Below are positions 26,723-35,804 of a DNA stretch of 64,000 bases, piece by piece (positions within the stretch are counted from its first letter, which is position 1; every line of letters starts with the position of its first letter). Under the pieces are notes generated by a model, which was given only the letters and a program-made list of their open reading frames with translations, had not been told where the DNA came from and made no database searches. The position numbers and the translations under genes were made by a program. This stretch comes from DASUPK01 sp963821705 (lineage in GTDB: Bacteria > Actinomycetota > Thermoleophilia > Solirubrobacterales > 70-9): contig CAWGEV010000007.1 of assembly GCA_963821705.1 (NCBI GenBank), positions 62,001 through 126,000 of the forward strand. Reading direction: 5' to 3'.

Positions 26723-27950
26723 ATGGGCGAAACCAGCGTCGTCGTCGTTGGTGCCGGTCAAGCGGGCCTTGCGGTGAGCCGGGAGCTCCGGGAGGCCGGC
26801 GTCGCCCACGTGGTGCTCGAGAAGGGCAAGGTGGGCCAGACCTGGCGGGGACGGTGGGAGAGCTTCTGCCTGATCACACCGAATTGGAGCGTCCAGCTTC
26901 CCGGCCATCCGTACGACGGCGGAGACCCCGACGGCTTCATGCTCCGAGATGAGGTCGTGGCGTACCTCGAGGGCTACGCCGCCGGGGCCGAGGCGCCCGT
27001 GCAGGAAGGCATCGACGTCACGTCACTCGAACCCGGCCGGGACGGCGGTTACTGCTGAAGACCGGCGCCGGGGAACTCCATGCCGAGATTGTCGTACTGA
27101 CCACCGGCGCCTACCAACGGCCTCACCGGCCCTCTGGGGCGGCCAGCCTGCCAACGGCCCTACTCCAGATCGACGCCGAGGACTACCGCAACCCCGCGGA
27201 CCTCCCTGCTGGACCGGTCTTGGTGGTCGGGAGTGGTCAGTCGGGCTGCCAGATCGCTGAGGAACTTTCCATGGCGGCCGTCAGGTCTTTCTGGCCTGCG
27301 GACGGGCCCCGTGGGGGCCTCGCCGGCTGGGCGATCACGACATCATCTGGTGGACTGAGGAGACCGGGTTCCTCGATGCGCCCACTGCAGTCGCTGCCAA
27401 GTCCAGCCGCACGACTGGCGGCCAACCTGCAGGGAACGGGGCACGGCGGTGGCCACGACCTCCACTTCAGGACGCTCCAGAAACTTGGACGTCACCCTGC
27501 TTGGCCACTTCCTCGGCGCCGATGATCACCACGCTCGATTCGCGCCGGACCTCGGCGAGAGCGTGGCCTGGGGAGATGGGCGGAACGGTGCCAGCTCATG
27601 GATCTGGTCCGAAAGCTGGTGGCCGAACGCGCGTTGCCGCAGCCTGAGATCCCCGACCCGTCGCCGTTCGATGCCGATGCGCCTCGAAGAGCTGGACCTC
27701 GGCGGATTCGGTGCAGTCCTGTTCACGAGCGGCTTCCGGCCCGACTACGAGTCCTGGGTGCGTTGCCCCCGCGCCTTCGACGAGCTCGGCTTCCCGATCC
27801 ATGAACAGGCGCCAGCGTCGCGGCCCCAGGGCTCTACTTCGTTGGGGTGCCACTTCTTGCGCAAGCGCAAGTCGTCCCTCTTGCTGGGAATGGGCGAGGA
27901 CGCCGCGCATCGTCGCCCGCCAGATCAGCGACGCCCTCGGATCCCGGTGA
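26723..27950 (+). pseudogene. Flavin-containing monooxygenase (CzcO-like), multiply frameshifted
   Basis: MGETSVVVVGAGQAGLAVSR gives the FAD dinucleotide fold, and VGQTWRGRWESFCLITPNWS with LPGHPYDGGDPDGF is typical of FAD/NAD(P) monooxygenases. After a break near 27056 other frames continue: ELHAEIVVLTTGAYQRP, GPVLVVGSGQSGCQIAEEL (NADPH fold), LDLGGFGAVLFTSGFRPDY, YFVGVHFLRKRKSSLL and ARQISDALGSR, ending at 27950. At least four indels are needed, so the gene is inactive as read. All expected blocks remain in order, so decay or error is recent. Confidence 0.7.
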
Positions 27951-28431
27951 CCTCCCAGTGCCCGGGCTAGGGCGCTCCCGTACAACCCCACGATCACGAG
28001 GACCGCGCTCGCTGCAATGGCGCACTGTCGGTGCTGGCCAGTGAGTGCCACCGCGAGACCCAGTTGGACTGTGTAACCGCCCGCCGAGACTGCGGCAAAG
28101 GCTATGTTCAGCTTGCGAGTCGGGAAGTCGCGTGAGAAGTTCCCGGCCCGCTTCGCCCTCGGTATCAGGCGGCTCACGGCCAGCAGCCCCACGACCGCCA
28201 TGACGAGGCTCGATACGCCAGCAGGACGGGGCCCCCGGTGAGCGCGACGATCGAGACGACGAAGATGTCGACCAAGGCGAGGAATGCACTCCCGGCCAAG
28301 ACCGTCCGGCGCTCTCGGGTCTGAGCATCGTTGTCGTCGCTGTTGACGATCGACACTGCGACCACGAGCAGGCCGAGGATCGCTGCGGAGGCACCCGAGC
28401 TCGCCGAGAAGAAGTTCTCGTAGTGGCCCAT
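27925..28431 (-). pseudogene. Four-segment membrane protein, frameshifted
   Basis: Begins MGHYENFFSASSGASAAILG, LLVVAVSIVNSDDNDAQTRE, RRTVLAGSAFLALVDIFVVS; after a break near 28215 it continues SSLVMAVVGLLAVSRLI and CAIAASAVLVIVGLYGSALA in another frame, with a second shift near its end. The pattern of four hydrophobic segments and an N-terminal FFxxxxxASA block is seen in unnamed actinobacterial membrane proteins. It converges on the monooxygenase remnant and overlaps its end by about 25 nt. Confidence 0.5.
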
Positions 28432-28506
28432 CCGGCACCACCTTACGTAGGTGCTCCCCGGGCGCGCCGGCGCCGGTCTCGGCCTTGTCGAGCACTCCTT
28501 TCGCGT

Positions 28507-29105
28507 GAGGGTGTCGCACAAACCCGCCTGAATCCGTCCGTTTGCAGGAAGAAACTGGCCATGGCCCAGAACTTCCTCAGCTCCGACGCGACCAACCGCT
28601 GCTGCTGCCGCCTGACCTGCGCGACTGGCTCCAGAGGACCACCTCGCCTGGTTCGTGATCGAGGCGATCGAGGAGCTCGACCTTGAGCCCTTCTACTCGT
28701 CCTATCGCTCCGACGGCCACGGCGCCGCCGCGCACGAGCCGAAGATGATGTTGACGGTGCTCGCCTACGCCTACGCGGTCGGCGAGCGAAGCTCAGCGCG
28801 GGGATCGAGCGCCGCTGCCGCGAGGACGTCGCCTTCCGGGTGATCACCGCCGACCAGGTCCCCGACCACGCCACGATCGCCCGCTTCCGTGTCCGCCACC
28901 AGGAGGCGCTGGCGGATCTCTTCGGCCAGGTGCTCGGCCTCTGCGCCGACGCCGGCCTGGTCGAGGTCGGGGTGCTCGCAGTCGACGGCTCCAAGTTCGC
29001 GGCCGCCGCCTCCGATTCCGCGATCCGCGCCTACGAGCAGATCGCCAGGGAGGTCCTCGCCGAGGCGGCCGAGGTCGACGCCGCCGAGGATGAGCGCTAC
29101 GGCAG
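28507..29105 (+). pseudogene. Remnant of a second IS1182-type element
   Basis: Starts with the terminal repeat GAGGGTGTCGCACAAA (28507). The frames then contain MAQNFLSS, PPRLVRDRGDRGARP (out of frame), EELDLEPFYSSYRSDGHGAA, PKMMLTVLAYAYAVGERS, ITADQVPDHATIARFRVRHQ and VDGSKFAAAASDSA, homologous to the N-terminal half of the 25-kb transposase. At least two shifts are present, and the catalytic C-terminal half and right end are missing. The left flank is not CATG, so this copy inserted elsewhere or its flank was lost. Confidence 0.75.
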
Positions 29106-29170
29106 CGCACCTTCCGTTTCCGCTTTCGCCTTGCCTTCGGTTGCCTGCTCTCGGCATTCTTCAGGTGGGA

Positions 29171-29682
29171 ATGAAACGGCTCTATCTCCTGCGCCACGCG
29201 AAGTCGAGCTGGGACGATCAGACGGTTGCCGACCACGACCGGCCACTGGCGCCTCGCGGTCGCCGCGCCGCCAAGGTCATGGCCAAGCACCTGAGGCGGA
29301 AGGAGATCTCCCCCGAGCTGGTGCTGTGCTCGCCATCGACGCGCACCCGCCAGACGCTGAAACGGCTCGCGCCGGGGCTGGGGAAAAACGCCGACGTGCA
29401 GATCGAGCCCGAGCTCTATGCGGCCCCGGCACGCGACCTCCTCGAGGTGCTGCACAAGCTGCCGGACGAGGTCGAGTCCGTCATGCTGATCGGCCGCGAC
29501 CCCGGATCCAGGACCTCGCCCTGAGCCTCGCCCAGCGCCCGCTCTGAGATCCCGCGGTTAAGGAGCAAGTTTCCGACTGCGGCGCTGGCAACGCTGGAGC
29601 TCAACGGAACCTGGCGCGAGCTGGCGCGCCGGAAGCGCGGAACTGGTGTCGTTGGTGAAGCCTGCAGGAGCTCTCGCGCTAG
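29171..29682 (+). pseudogene. SixA-like phosphohistidine phosphatase, frameshifted
   Basis: MKRLYLLRHAKSSWDDQTVA carries the RHG-type catalytic motif (LRHAKSSW), followed by DHDRPLAPRGRRAAKVMAKH, SPSTRTRQTLKRL and VMLIGRDPG. One base is missing near 29508 (IQDLALSLAQRPL lies in the next frame), and further shifts precede SKFPTAALATLELNGTWREL and ELVSLVKP. The family removes phosphate from phosphohistidine. It abuts the truncated transposase, so the deletion that removed the IS end reaches its upstream region. Confidence 0.65.
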
Positions 29683-29701
29683 CGCTTTGCATGGAAGCAG
29701 C
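29682..29701 (+). repeat. REP-like repeat B (short form)
   Basis: GCGCTTTGCATGGAAGCAGC, one A shorter than consensus, 34 nt before the aminotransferase start. Confidence 0.7.
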
Positions 29702-29734
29702 ACCTCCGGTCAGTCGCGAGATACTGCGTGGGCG

Positions 29735-30941
29735 ATGTCGGAGGAGAACGTAGACGCCTCGCTGGCCCCCGCGGGCGAATTCCCCTCACTCGACGACATC
29801 TGTTACATGAACACGGCCTCGATCGGTCTAATGTCGCGGAGCGCCTTGGCCGAGGAGGAGAAGTTCCAGCGCCAGCTCGGCCTGTATGGCACCACTTGGT
29901 TCGATGAGCCGACCGAGGTGGGCGTCCTCGAGCAGGCGCGCCGCGAGGGCGCCGCGCTGCTCGGCGCACCGGCCGAACAGGTCGCGGTGACGACAAGCGT
30001 CACTGAGGCGCTCCTGCAGGTCGCCTGGTCGCTGCGTCCAGAGAGCGGCAGCAATGTGGTCTCAATCGACCTCGAGTTCCCCACCGTCACCTATCCCTCG
30101 ATGAGGGTCGCGCGAGACACCGGGGCGGAGGTCCGCCTGGTTTCAGCGGCCGGGGACCCGGCCAAGCTCTCGTTCGAGGGGCTCGCTGAGGCCGTCGACC
30201 AGCGAACCGCAGCGATCAGCGTCAGCCACGTCCAGTACTCGACCGGCTTTCGCTACCAGCTCGAGGAGCTCTCGGAGTTGGCCGAGACCAACGGCGCCCT
30301 GCTGGTCGTCGATGCCTCGCAGTCGCTGGGGGCGGTTCCGATTGATCTCTCCAGCGTGAGAGTCGACGCGCTGCTCTGCGCGGGCTACAAGTGGCTCTGC
30401 GGGCCCTTCGGGGCGGCGCTCTGCTACGTCGGCGAGCGGCTGCTCGAACGGCTCGACCCTCCCTTCGTCGGATGGAAGAGTGCGGTTCGACCCGTGGTCG
30501 CTGCACGCCTCTTCGCTCAGGCTGGCCTCGTCGGTGGTCGAGAGACTCGAGTACGCCACCATGTCCTACTCCGCCGGCGTTGCGCTGGCGGCCGCGATCA
30601 GACAGATCTCTGTGATCGGCGCCGATCGGATCCTCGAGCACAACCTGAAACTGGCTTCGACGCTCACCGAGGGGCTCGAACACCTGGGAGCCGAGGTAAT
30701 CACGCCACGCGAGGACGAGCGGCGAAGTGGCATCGTCACCGCACGTTTTCCCGAGCGCGACGGCGAGCAGGTGGCTGCGTGGATGAATCAATCGGGAGTG
30801 ATTGTCTCCCCGCGCTTCGGATCGACGAGGTTCTCGATTCACTTCTTTAACAGTTCGGACGATGTCTCGTTCGCTCTCGACACGCTCGAACGCGTGCTCG
30901 CCACGGGCGGGCCGGTGGCGACGGACAGCCAGACCAGGTGA
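29735..30941 (+). CDS. Class V aminotransferase (cysteine desulfurase-like fold), frameshifted
   Basis: About 402 aa once joined. A PLP fold-type I enzyme: DDICYMNTASIGLMSRSA, VAVTTSVTEALLQVAWSL, SVSHVQYSTGFRYQLEELSE, LLVVDASQSLGAVPIDLS (Asp contacting the PLP ring), and DALLCAGYKWLCGPFG with the Schiff-base Lys. After a break near 30470-30480 it continues RFDPWSLHASSLRLASSVVE and ends with FGSTRFSIHFFNSSDDV. No mobile sulfur-acceptor Cys loop is obvious, so aminotransferase or lyase activity is as likely as desulfurase. Its first six residues (MSEENV) and 32 nt around the start match the SnoaL gene at 21573 and look borrowed. Confidence 0.75.
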
Positions 30942-30995
30942 AGGCGAGGCCGATTCGGTTCGCCTGCTGCGCCGGGCCGACGTGCTCGCCTGTAT

Positions 30996-31018
30996 CCGCT
31001 TTGCATGGAAAGGAGCGG
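30996..31018 (+). repeat. REP-like repeat B
   Basis: CCGCTTTGCATGGAAAGGAG then CGG, 54 nt after the aminotransferase stop, same orientation. Confidence 0.75.
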
Positions 31019-31141
31019 TTTGGCCAGCCACAACCGGACGCGCTCATCTTGTCTGGCGCCAGCAAGGGGCTCGACACGCTGCTGAGACCTCTGGAATAGT
31101 CAGGCCTGAGAGGGAAAGGGTCGGTTCGCTAAGGAGGATTT

Positions 31142-31888
31142 GTGTCAGGGATGCGCCGCTGGATTGCTCTCATCGCAGCCTCCATGGCAGTGCTTGCTGC
31201 GCCCGCGGCAGCGCATGCCGCGATCGTCACCAATGGCGACTTCGAGACCGGCAGCCTCTCGGGCTGGCAGACCCAGAACACCGGTAGCGGCTGGTTCGCG
31301 TACTCGGGGACGGCCTCCCCAACAAACGCCCTGTCGATCGCTGCTCCGCCGCAGGGGTCCTTCGCCGCGGTCACCGACCAGAGCAGCCAAGGCACCCGCA
31401 TCCTCTATCAGGACGTTGCGCTCGAGCCCGGCCAAACCCACACGCTCAGCCTCTACATCTACTACAAGAGCAACTCACCGATCGCCCACCCCGCTACGGA
31501 CAGCCTCGATTACTTCGTGACGCCTAATCAGCAATACCGCATCGACGTGATGAAGCCGAGCGCCCCGCTCACCTCGATCAACCCGGCCGACATCCTGCAG
31601 CCGATCTTTCGAACGGCGACCGGCGATCCCACGACGCTGGCGCCGACCATGATGACGGCCGATCTGACCCCGTTCGCAGGCCAGACGATTCGCCTCCGGT
31701 TCGCCGAGGTCGACGGATCGGGCTACTTCAATGCCAGCACGGACGCCGTCTCGATCGCCAGCAAGCCACGGCCGACCGGCCATCGCGCCGCGGCCCTCGC
31801 GAGCTGCAAGAAGCGGGCCCATAAGCACCACTGGTCGCACAAGCGCCTCAAGAAGTGCAGGAAGAAGGCGAATCTGCTGCCGCTCTAG
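31142..31888 (+). CDS. Secreted protein with carbohydrate-binding-like domain and cationic tail
   Basis: 248 aa. AAGGAGG at 31131-31137 precedes both a GTG (31142, used here) and an ATG three codons later. Signal peptide: MRRWIALIAASMAVLAAPAA, AHA. The mature start AIVTNGDFETGSLSGWQTQN is the classic opening of CBM/DUF642-like beta-sandwiches, followed by ILYQDVALEPGQTHTLSLYI and TIRLRFAEVDGSGYFNA. The tail TGHRAAALASCKKRAHKHHW then SHKRLKKCRKKANLLPL is almost identical to that of the LDQQQ paralogues although the body is a different fold, so the tail is a transferable module. Confidence 0.76.
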   Translation: MSGMRRWIALIAASMAVLAAPAAAHAAIVTNGDFETGSLSGWQTQNTGSGWFAYSGTASPTNALSIAAPPQGSFAAVTDQSSQGTRILYQDVALEPGQTHTLSLYIYYKSNSPIAHPATDSLDYFVTPNQQYRIDVMKPSAPLTSINPADILQPIFRTATGDPTTLAPTMMTADLTPFAGQTIRLRFAEVDGSGYFNASTDAVSIASKPRPTGHRAAALASCKKRAHKHHWSHKRLKKCRKKANLLPL

Positions 31889-31931
31889 GGCAGGCCCAGA
31901 CCAAAGCCCGGATCGCTGCGAACCGAAACCG

Positions 31932-31978
31932 CCCGCTTTGGACGAAAGCAGCACCGCTGCTTTGCATGGAAAGGAGCG
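31932..31978 (+). repeat. Paired REP-like repeats A and B
   Basis: A (CCCGCTTTGGACGAAAGCAG) and B (GCTGCTTTGCATGGAAAGGA) in tandem, 43 nt after the stop of the secreted-protein gene. Confidence 0.8.
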
Positions 31979-32040
31979 CTTTTCGACCTGGCGCTCGCTT
32001 TCGCGCAAACGCGATAGCTGGCGCCCGCTACTTCCCCCGC

Positions 32041-33355
32041 TCAGCGGTCTTCGGCTGTTGACCCCTCCGGGACCGCCTGCATTGTCTCGTCGTACCAGTC
32101 GAGCGTCGCCTTGAACGAGCCGAGCGCCTCATCGCTGGCGAAGAGGTCTAGGTCGATGGTGGGCGCACCGTCGATCTTGTCTTCCGGGATCGATACACCC
32201 TCAATCTCGTTCAGTCGGTGCAGGAACTCACGGCGCAGCTCCACGTCGTCGAATGCCGGACCCTCGGCCATGTCTGAAAACCCGATCTCGACACTGCCCG
32301 TAGTCCAGAGCGCGAGCGGCCAGTGTTCTCGGCCGGCGCGCTCGAAATGCGGTCTGAACGATCCGTTCACCGCGCCAACGCCCCACCAGTCGCGCCAGTT
32401 GGCGCTCCGCGCCCAGTTGATGATCTCGCGGGCGACCTGCGTCGCGTCCGCCCCGTGCTCTCGCTCAGTTCTGTCAGGAACGACTCCTCGTCCCACTGGC
32501 GCCTCTTGCGCCCCTCGCCCTTCCGCGCTTCCGCTGCGGCGGTTTGCCCGATCACCCGCGGTACCAAGGTACGGAGCCCCTCCGGGCCGAGGTACTGCTT
32601 GACCTCAATCGCAATGACTTCTGCCGTCATTTGCTCGTTGAGGAACTCGACCACGCGTTGTAGCTCGCTCGGAATCTTGTCCGCGACGAAGACCAGCCTG
32701 ACGTTTCCTGCTTTCAGGTTGACGGTCGCTTTCTCCCAGTAGGCATCGATGTCACCGTCCTCTCCGAGGACCTGAGCAAGCTCGACGTCGATGTCGCCTC
32801 CATCGCGTTCTACGCGAGCCTCGAACGAGGCGCGGAGCGTCTCGGCTGGCCAGTAGATAACGCCGTTTGCTGCGTAATCGATCAGCTGACCTACGACCTC
32901 GCGGCGGATCCGGGTGTCGAACTCCTCTTGACCTCGACCAGGGTTGGCACCGCGCCCTGATCCAAGAAGAGGTGGTCGAGCGACCATCGCCCGCTTGCAT
33001 CGTCGTCATCTTCCGCGAGCTGTTTCACTGGATCGGCCTGCTCACCTTGGGTGGTCGCGTCCGCGCCCATGACCGGAGAGTCAATTGGGGGAGGCGGGGC
33101 GGCATTCGGTGGGTCGGGGACTGATCGCGTTCTAGCTGTCCAAGCCGACCCATTCCAGTATTGCTGTTGGCCAGAGACCAGTGGGTCCGGGTACCAGCCA
33201 GGCGTTCCCCGTTCCGGAGTCGGAGGAGCATCTGCTCCAACCTGCGAGTTGGTTGCTGGAAGGAAAGAGGTATCGCGAAGAGCTGCCCCGCATAGCGGGC
33301 ACCACGTCCCATCTTGTACTGATCCTTGACAAGTTGGGCAGACGACCGTAGTCAC
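32041..33355 (-). CDS. Zinc-ribbon, DUF2510 and nuclease-fold-like protein, frameshifted
   Basis: About 438 aa when joined. GTG 33355 begins MTTVVCPTCQGSVQDGTWCP with two CxxC pairs (zinc ribbon), then GTPGWYPDPLVSGQQQYWNG (DUF2510). Next comes WSLDHLFLDQGAVPTLVEVK with RSS and TRIRREVVGQLIDYAANGVI, a D...EVK arrangement resembling PD-(D/E)xK nucleases. The C-terminal half has VRLVFVADKIPSELQRVVEF, VIAIEVKQYLGPEGLRTLVP and, in a third frame, INWARSANWRDWWGVGAVNG to the stop at 32041. Breaks lie near 32920 and 32480. DNA-directed activity is an inference from the EVK motif only. Confidence 0.6.
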
Positions 33356-33420
33356 TCAAATCAGACTCTTTCATATGTGACAGCGGCGACTCGGCGGGGC
33401 ATCCATCTGGATCCTAGGCC

Positions 33421-33462
33421 GCTGCTTTCCATGCAAGGCGCCACTTCTCGTCCAAAGCGGTA
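33421..33462 (-). repeat. Paired REP-like repeats A and B, reverse orientation
   Basis: On the minus strand: A (TACCGCTTTGGACGAGAAGT) 14 nt after the stop of the secreted-protein gene at 33476, then B (CCTTGCATGGAAAGCAGC). Orientation follows the gene, as in the plus-strand cases. Confidence 0.8.
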
Positions 33463-33475
33463 GTCCTGGCAGCGA

Positions 33476-34183
33476 CTAAACCGGCAGCAGATTCGCTTTC
33501 TTCCGGCACTTCTTCAAGCGCCTGTGGGACCAGTTGTGCTTGTGCGCGCGCATCTTGCAGCTCGCAAGGGCCGCGGCCCGCTGTCCGGTCGGACCCGAGG
33601 GGCCGGGCGTGGGAATGACATAGGTCTTGAACGCGAAGTCAGCCGGGGACTGATCGGTCCAGCTTCCGGCCGGCGGGGAGGCCCCGTTCGTGAACGCGGC
33701 GCCGGGCGGGTACGGATCGCTTCCGGCCTCTTGCCACATGTAGTTGTTCGGGAACGGCGCGGCGCTGTACGCCACGATGGCGTATTGGTGACCCGCGACC
33801 ACGGGCGCCGGCGGACTGAAGCCGACCGGGACGAACGCCGGCGTGGTGCTGGTGACGCTGGAGGGCGGCAGGTTCCGACTCGCCAGGATCTGATTCCCGG
33901 CCCCAGCGGATGATCCATCTCGGATCTCGACGTACAGGTTCGCGACGGGCGAGCCGAAGTTCGAGAGAGCCAGATCGGCTTGGTCGAGCCCACCGCTGAC
34001 GCCCGCAGTGAAGGTCTGGGCCAGGCTCTGAGTCGAGTGAGCGAAGAGTCCCATGGCGCCGATAGTCGGCTGCTGCTGATCGAGGGTCCCGGCGGACGCC
34101 GAGGCCGCGGTTCCAAGAAGGAGCGTCACGGAGACCGCTGCTGCCAAGCCAACAAAGAGAACTCTGCGCGTCTCTTCTTCCAT
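33476..34183 (-). CDS. Secreted beta-sandwich protein with cationic C-terminal tail (paralogue 3)
   Basis: 235 aa from ATG 34183. MEEETRRVLFVGLAAAVSVT, LLLGTAASASAGTLDQQQ is the signal and mature start. The core has QTFTAGVSGGLDQADLALSN, LYVEIRDGSSAGAGNQILA, FVPVGFSPPAPVVAGHQYAI and DFAFKTYVIPTP, closest to paralogue 1. The tail is TGQRAAALASCKMRAHKHNW then SHRRLKKCRKKANLLPV. Where paralogue 1 has ATGCGC as its start, this copy has ACGCGC, so translation must begin at the upstream ATG. The promoter region is conserved with paralogue 1. Confidence 0.75.
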   Translation of the reverse strand: MEEETRRVLFVGLAAAVSVTLLLGTAASASAGTLDQQQPTIGAMGLFAHSTQSLAQTFTAGVSGGLDQADLALSNFGSPVANLYVEIRDGSSAGAGNQILASRNLPPSSVTSTTPAFVPVGFSPPAPVVAGHQYAIVAYSAAPFPNNYMWQEAGSDPYPPGAAFTNGASPPAGSWTDQSPADFAFKTYVIPTPGPSGPTGQRAAALASCKMRAHKHNWSHRRLKKCRKKANLLPV

Positions 34184-34196
34184 GACTCCCACCGCG

Positions 34197-34226
34197 AGGC
34201 TAGTGGGCAATCGGTGATCAGGTCAA
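34197..34226 (-). promoter_or_regulatory. Sigma-70-like promoter, twin of 19426-19455
   Basis: Minus strand: TTGACC (34226-34221), an 18-nt spacer, TAGCCT (34202-34197). Same hexamers, spacing and downstream TCGCGG as upstream of paralogue 1. Confidence 0.6.
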
Positions 34227-34299
34227 GGGATCAGCGTCGAGTCGCTTCCCGCCAGCGACCACTGGCGAGGGATCACCTCCGCCAGGGAACGGGAACTAC

Positions 34300-34320
34300 T
34301 CCTTTCCATGCAAAGCAGCA
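34300..34320 (-). repeat. REP-like repeat B, reverse orientation
   Basis: Minus strand: TGCTGCTTTGCATGGAAAGG. It lies about 90 nt after the stop of the minus-strand gene at 34412. Confidence 0.75.
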
Positions 34321-34411
34321 GTCCTGCGGTCATCCGTGGACCTGAGCCGGGGGCGCGAAACGCCCAACCGCGCCCCGGCCCAAGCTTGGAGGACCACCCG
34401 ATGCCTAAGGA

Positions 34412-34768
34412 CTAATCCAGATCGTCGATCTCGCCTTGGTACTGGGCCATGCCGCGAGCGACGCCATCGCCGATCGCCGCGGTGATGACACCTTGGGATT
34501 CGATGATCTGGTCGGCCCGTACGATCCGGCGCTGGAACTCCTCGTCGTCGCGCAAAGCGGCGATCTGCTCCTCACTGCCGCGGAGCAGAGCAAAGCCCTG
34601 CAGGTCGCCACCGTGCGGCGTTAGGAGGGCGACCTCGAAGTCCTCGATCTTGCCATCGCCCTGGAGCCCTCCCCAGTACTCGACGCTCTCGTTGAATACC
34701 TGGATCGCGCGCTTCTCGCGTCCGCGCACCACCTGACCCCACCCGATGAACAGTGCGGCGTCAGCCAT
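34412..34768 (-). CDS. Conserved hypothetical protein, possible ferredoxin-like dimeric fold
   Basis: 118 aa from ATG 34768 with AAGGAGAGGAGAAGG upstream. ALFIGWGQVVRGREKRAIQV, FNESVEYWGGLQGDGKIEDF, EVALLTPHGGDLQGFALLRG, then a helical EEQIAALRDDEEFQRRIVRA. The alternation of strands and helices and the HGGD loop suggest a small dimeric alpha-beta barrel, but no catalytic function is known to me. Neither neighbour is on the same transcript. Confidence 0.7.
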   Translation of the reverse strand: MADAALFIGWGQVVRGREKRAIQVFNESVEYWGGLQGDGKIEDFEVALLTPHGGDLQGFALLRGSEEQIAALRDDEEFQRRIVRADQIIESQGVITAAIGDGVARGMAQYQGEIDDLD

Positions 34769-34907
34769 TTCCTTCTCCTCTCCTTGATCGACCCTGGATC
34801 TGGGTCTGCCCGACCCTACTCCGCGCCGGGGGCACGGGGCAAGGCCACTTCCAGCTCAACGCCCAACGGCCCCGTGGGGCCGCCCGCGCCTGAGGCTCCA
34901 TTCAAGC

Positions 34908-34929
34908 GCCGCTTCTCGTCCAAAGCGGT
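34908..34929 (-). repeat. REP-like repeat A, reverse orientation
   Basis: Minus strand: ACCGCTTTGGACGAGAAGCG. The only A copy here not directly downstream of an identified gene stop; the surrounding 297-nt gap (34769-35065) holds no gene I can support. Confidence 0.7.
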
Positions 34930-35065
34930 ACCGAGCCGCTACCCCCGCAGCCCGGCGCCAGGCTCAGCGCTCCTTGCGCAGAACGACTTCGTAGATGCTC
35001 ACGTCCGTCCGCTGTCCTGCGGCGGCGGCCGTAGACTTGTGTAGTTCCCGAGGTAAGGAGCGCCC

Positions 35066-35482
35066 ATGCCAGCAACGAAGAAGACGCCCAAGCGCGTACG
35101 TGCGTCGGCCGATGCGACGAGGAAGCGGGCGGAGGCTGCGCTGAAGCGTGCGGGCGGTTCGCTCGATCAGGTCCAGAAGGCGCTGGCCGAGCTGCAGAAG
35201 GACCTGGGCCGGGGCAGGCGCGACATGTTCCGCAATGTGCAACAGCTATTGAAGGATCAGCGCCGGGATATGGGCAAGCTGAGTCGTACGCTCTCGGCCG
35301 ACATGCACAAGCTCCAGAAGGCGCTGACCGAGGAGCCGGCGTCCTCCCGCGCCAAGGGCACAACGGCCCGCGCCAAAGGCGGGTCGGCCCGGGCGAAGGG
35401 CACAAAGACCCGTGCGAAGGGCGGATCGGCCCGCGGGAAGGGCACAAAGACCCGCGCGAAGGGCGCAACCGCACGGCGCTAG
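35066..35482 (+). CDS. Histone H1-like Lys/Ala/Arg-rich protein
   Basis: 138 aa from ATG 35066 with AAGGAG upstream. Residues 1-30 are basic (MPATKKTPKRVRASADATRK), 31-90 form an amphipathic helix region (LDQVQKALAELQKDLGRGRR, NVQQLLKDQRRDMGKLSRTL), and 92-138 are tandem repeats of RAKGTTARAKGGSARAKGTK type. Such tails resemble AlgP and eukaryotic H1 and probably bind DNA or polyphosphate non-specifically. The helical middle could oligomerise. It stands alone between two repeats. Confidence 0.65.
   Translation: MPATKKTPKRVRASADATRKRAEAALKRAGGSLDQVQKALAELQKDLGRGRRDMFRNVQQLLKDQRRDMGKLSRTLSADMHKLQKALTEEPASSRAKGTTARAKGGSARAKGTKTRAKGGSARGKGTKTRAKGATARR
35341..35478 (+). repeat. Coding tandem repeat in the H1-like gene
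   Basis: About seven units of 18-21 nt (GCCCGCGCCAAAGGCGGGTC type) encode the RAKGxx tail. Unit number could vary by slippage. Confidence 0.65.
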
Positions 35483-35617
35483 TGGGCGGGACGGCGACGG
35501 GCGTCTCCGCTCATCCTCGCCCCGCCTTACGGAAGCCGTTGACGCCGTTCGCAGCCTCCTCGTGGACCCCCGTGCACCGCTTAGAGCTGTGATTTTCCGA
35601 CACTGCCGCTTTGCATG

Positions 35618-35804
35618 GAGGCTGTCGCACAAACCCAAAGTGGAGGCCCTGAGAGCTCGTGTGAGGTCTCTTCAGCCGGACGACGAGCACTTCACCAGGG
35701 GGCCAAGTTGGCCCCTCAGGACTCTCGTCGCACGCTCGCTGAAGCGAGGCCTCAGCACGGCGTAGGGGTACCTGTCCTCAGCTCCGGGTTTGTGCGACAC
35801 CCTC
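35618..35804. mobile_element. MITE-like element, copy 3 (187 bp)
   Basis: Ends GAGGCTGTCGCACAAA and TTTGTGCGACACCCTC, CATG flanks at 35614-35617 and 35805-35808, inside a B repeat (TGCCGCTTTG ... GAAAGCAGC). The interior is clearly related to copies 1 and 2 but diverged (AGAGCTCGTGTGAGG conserved). The 415-nt gap 35483-35897 has no gene. Confidence 0.82.

Noticed and set aside
28507..29105. Second functional insertion sequence
   Set aside because: Only the left end and the N-terminal half of the transposase remain, in several frames, with no right end.
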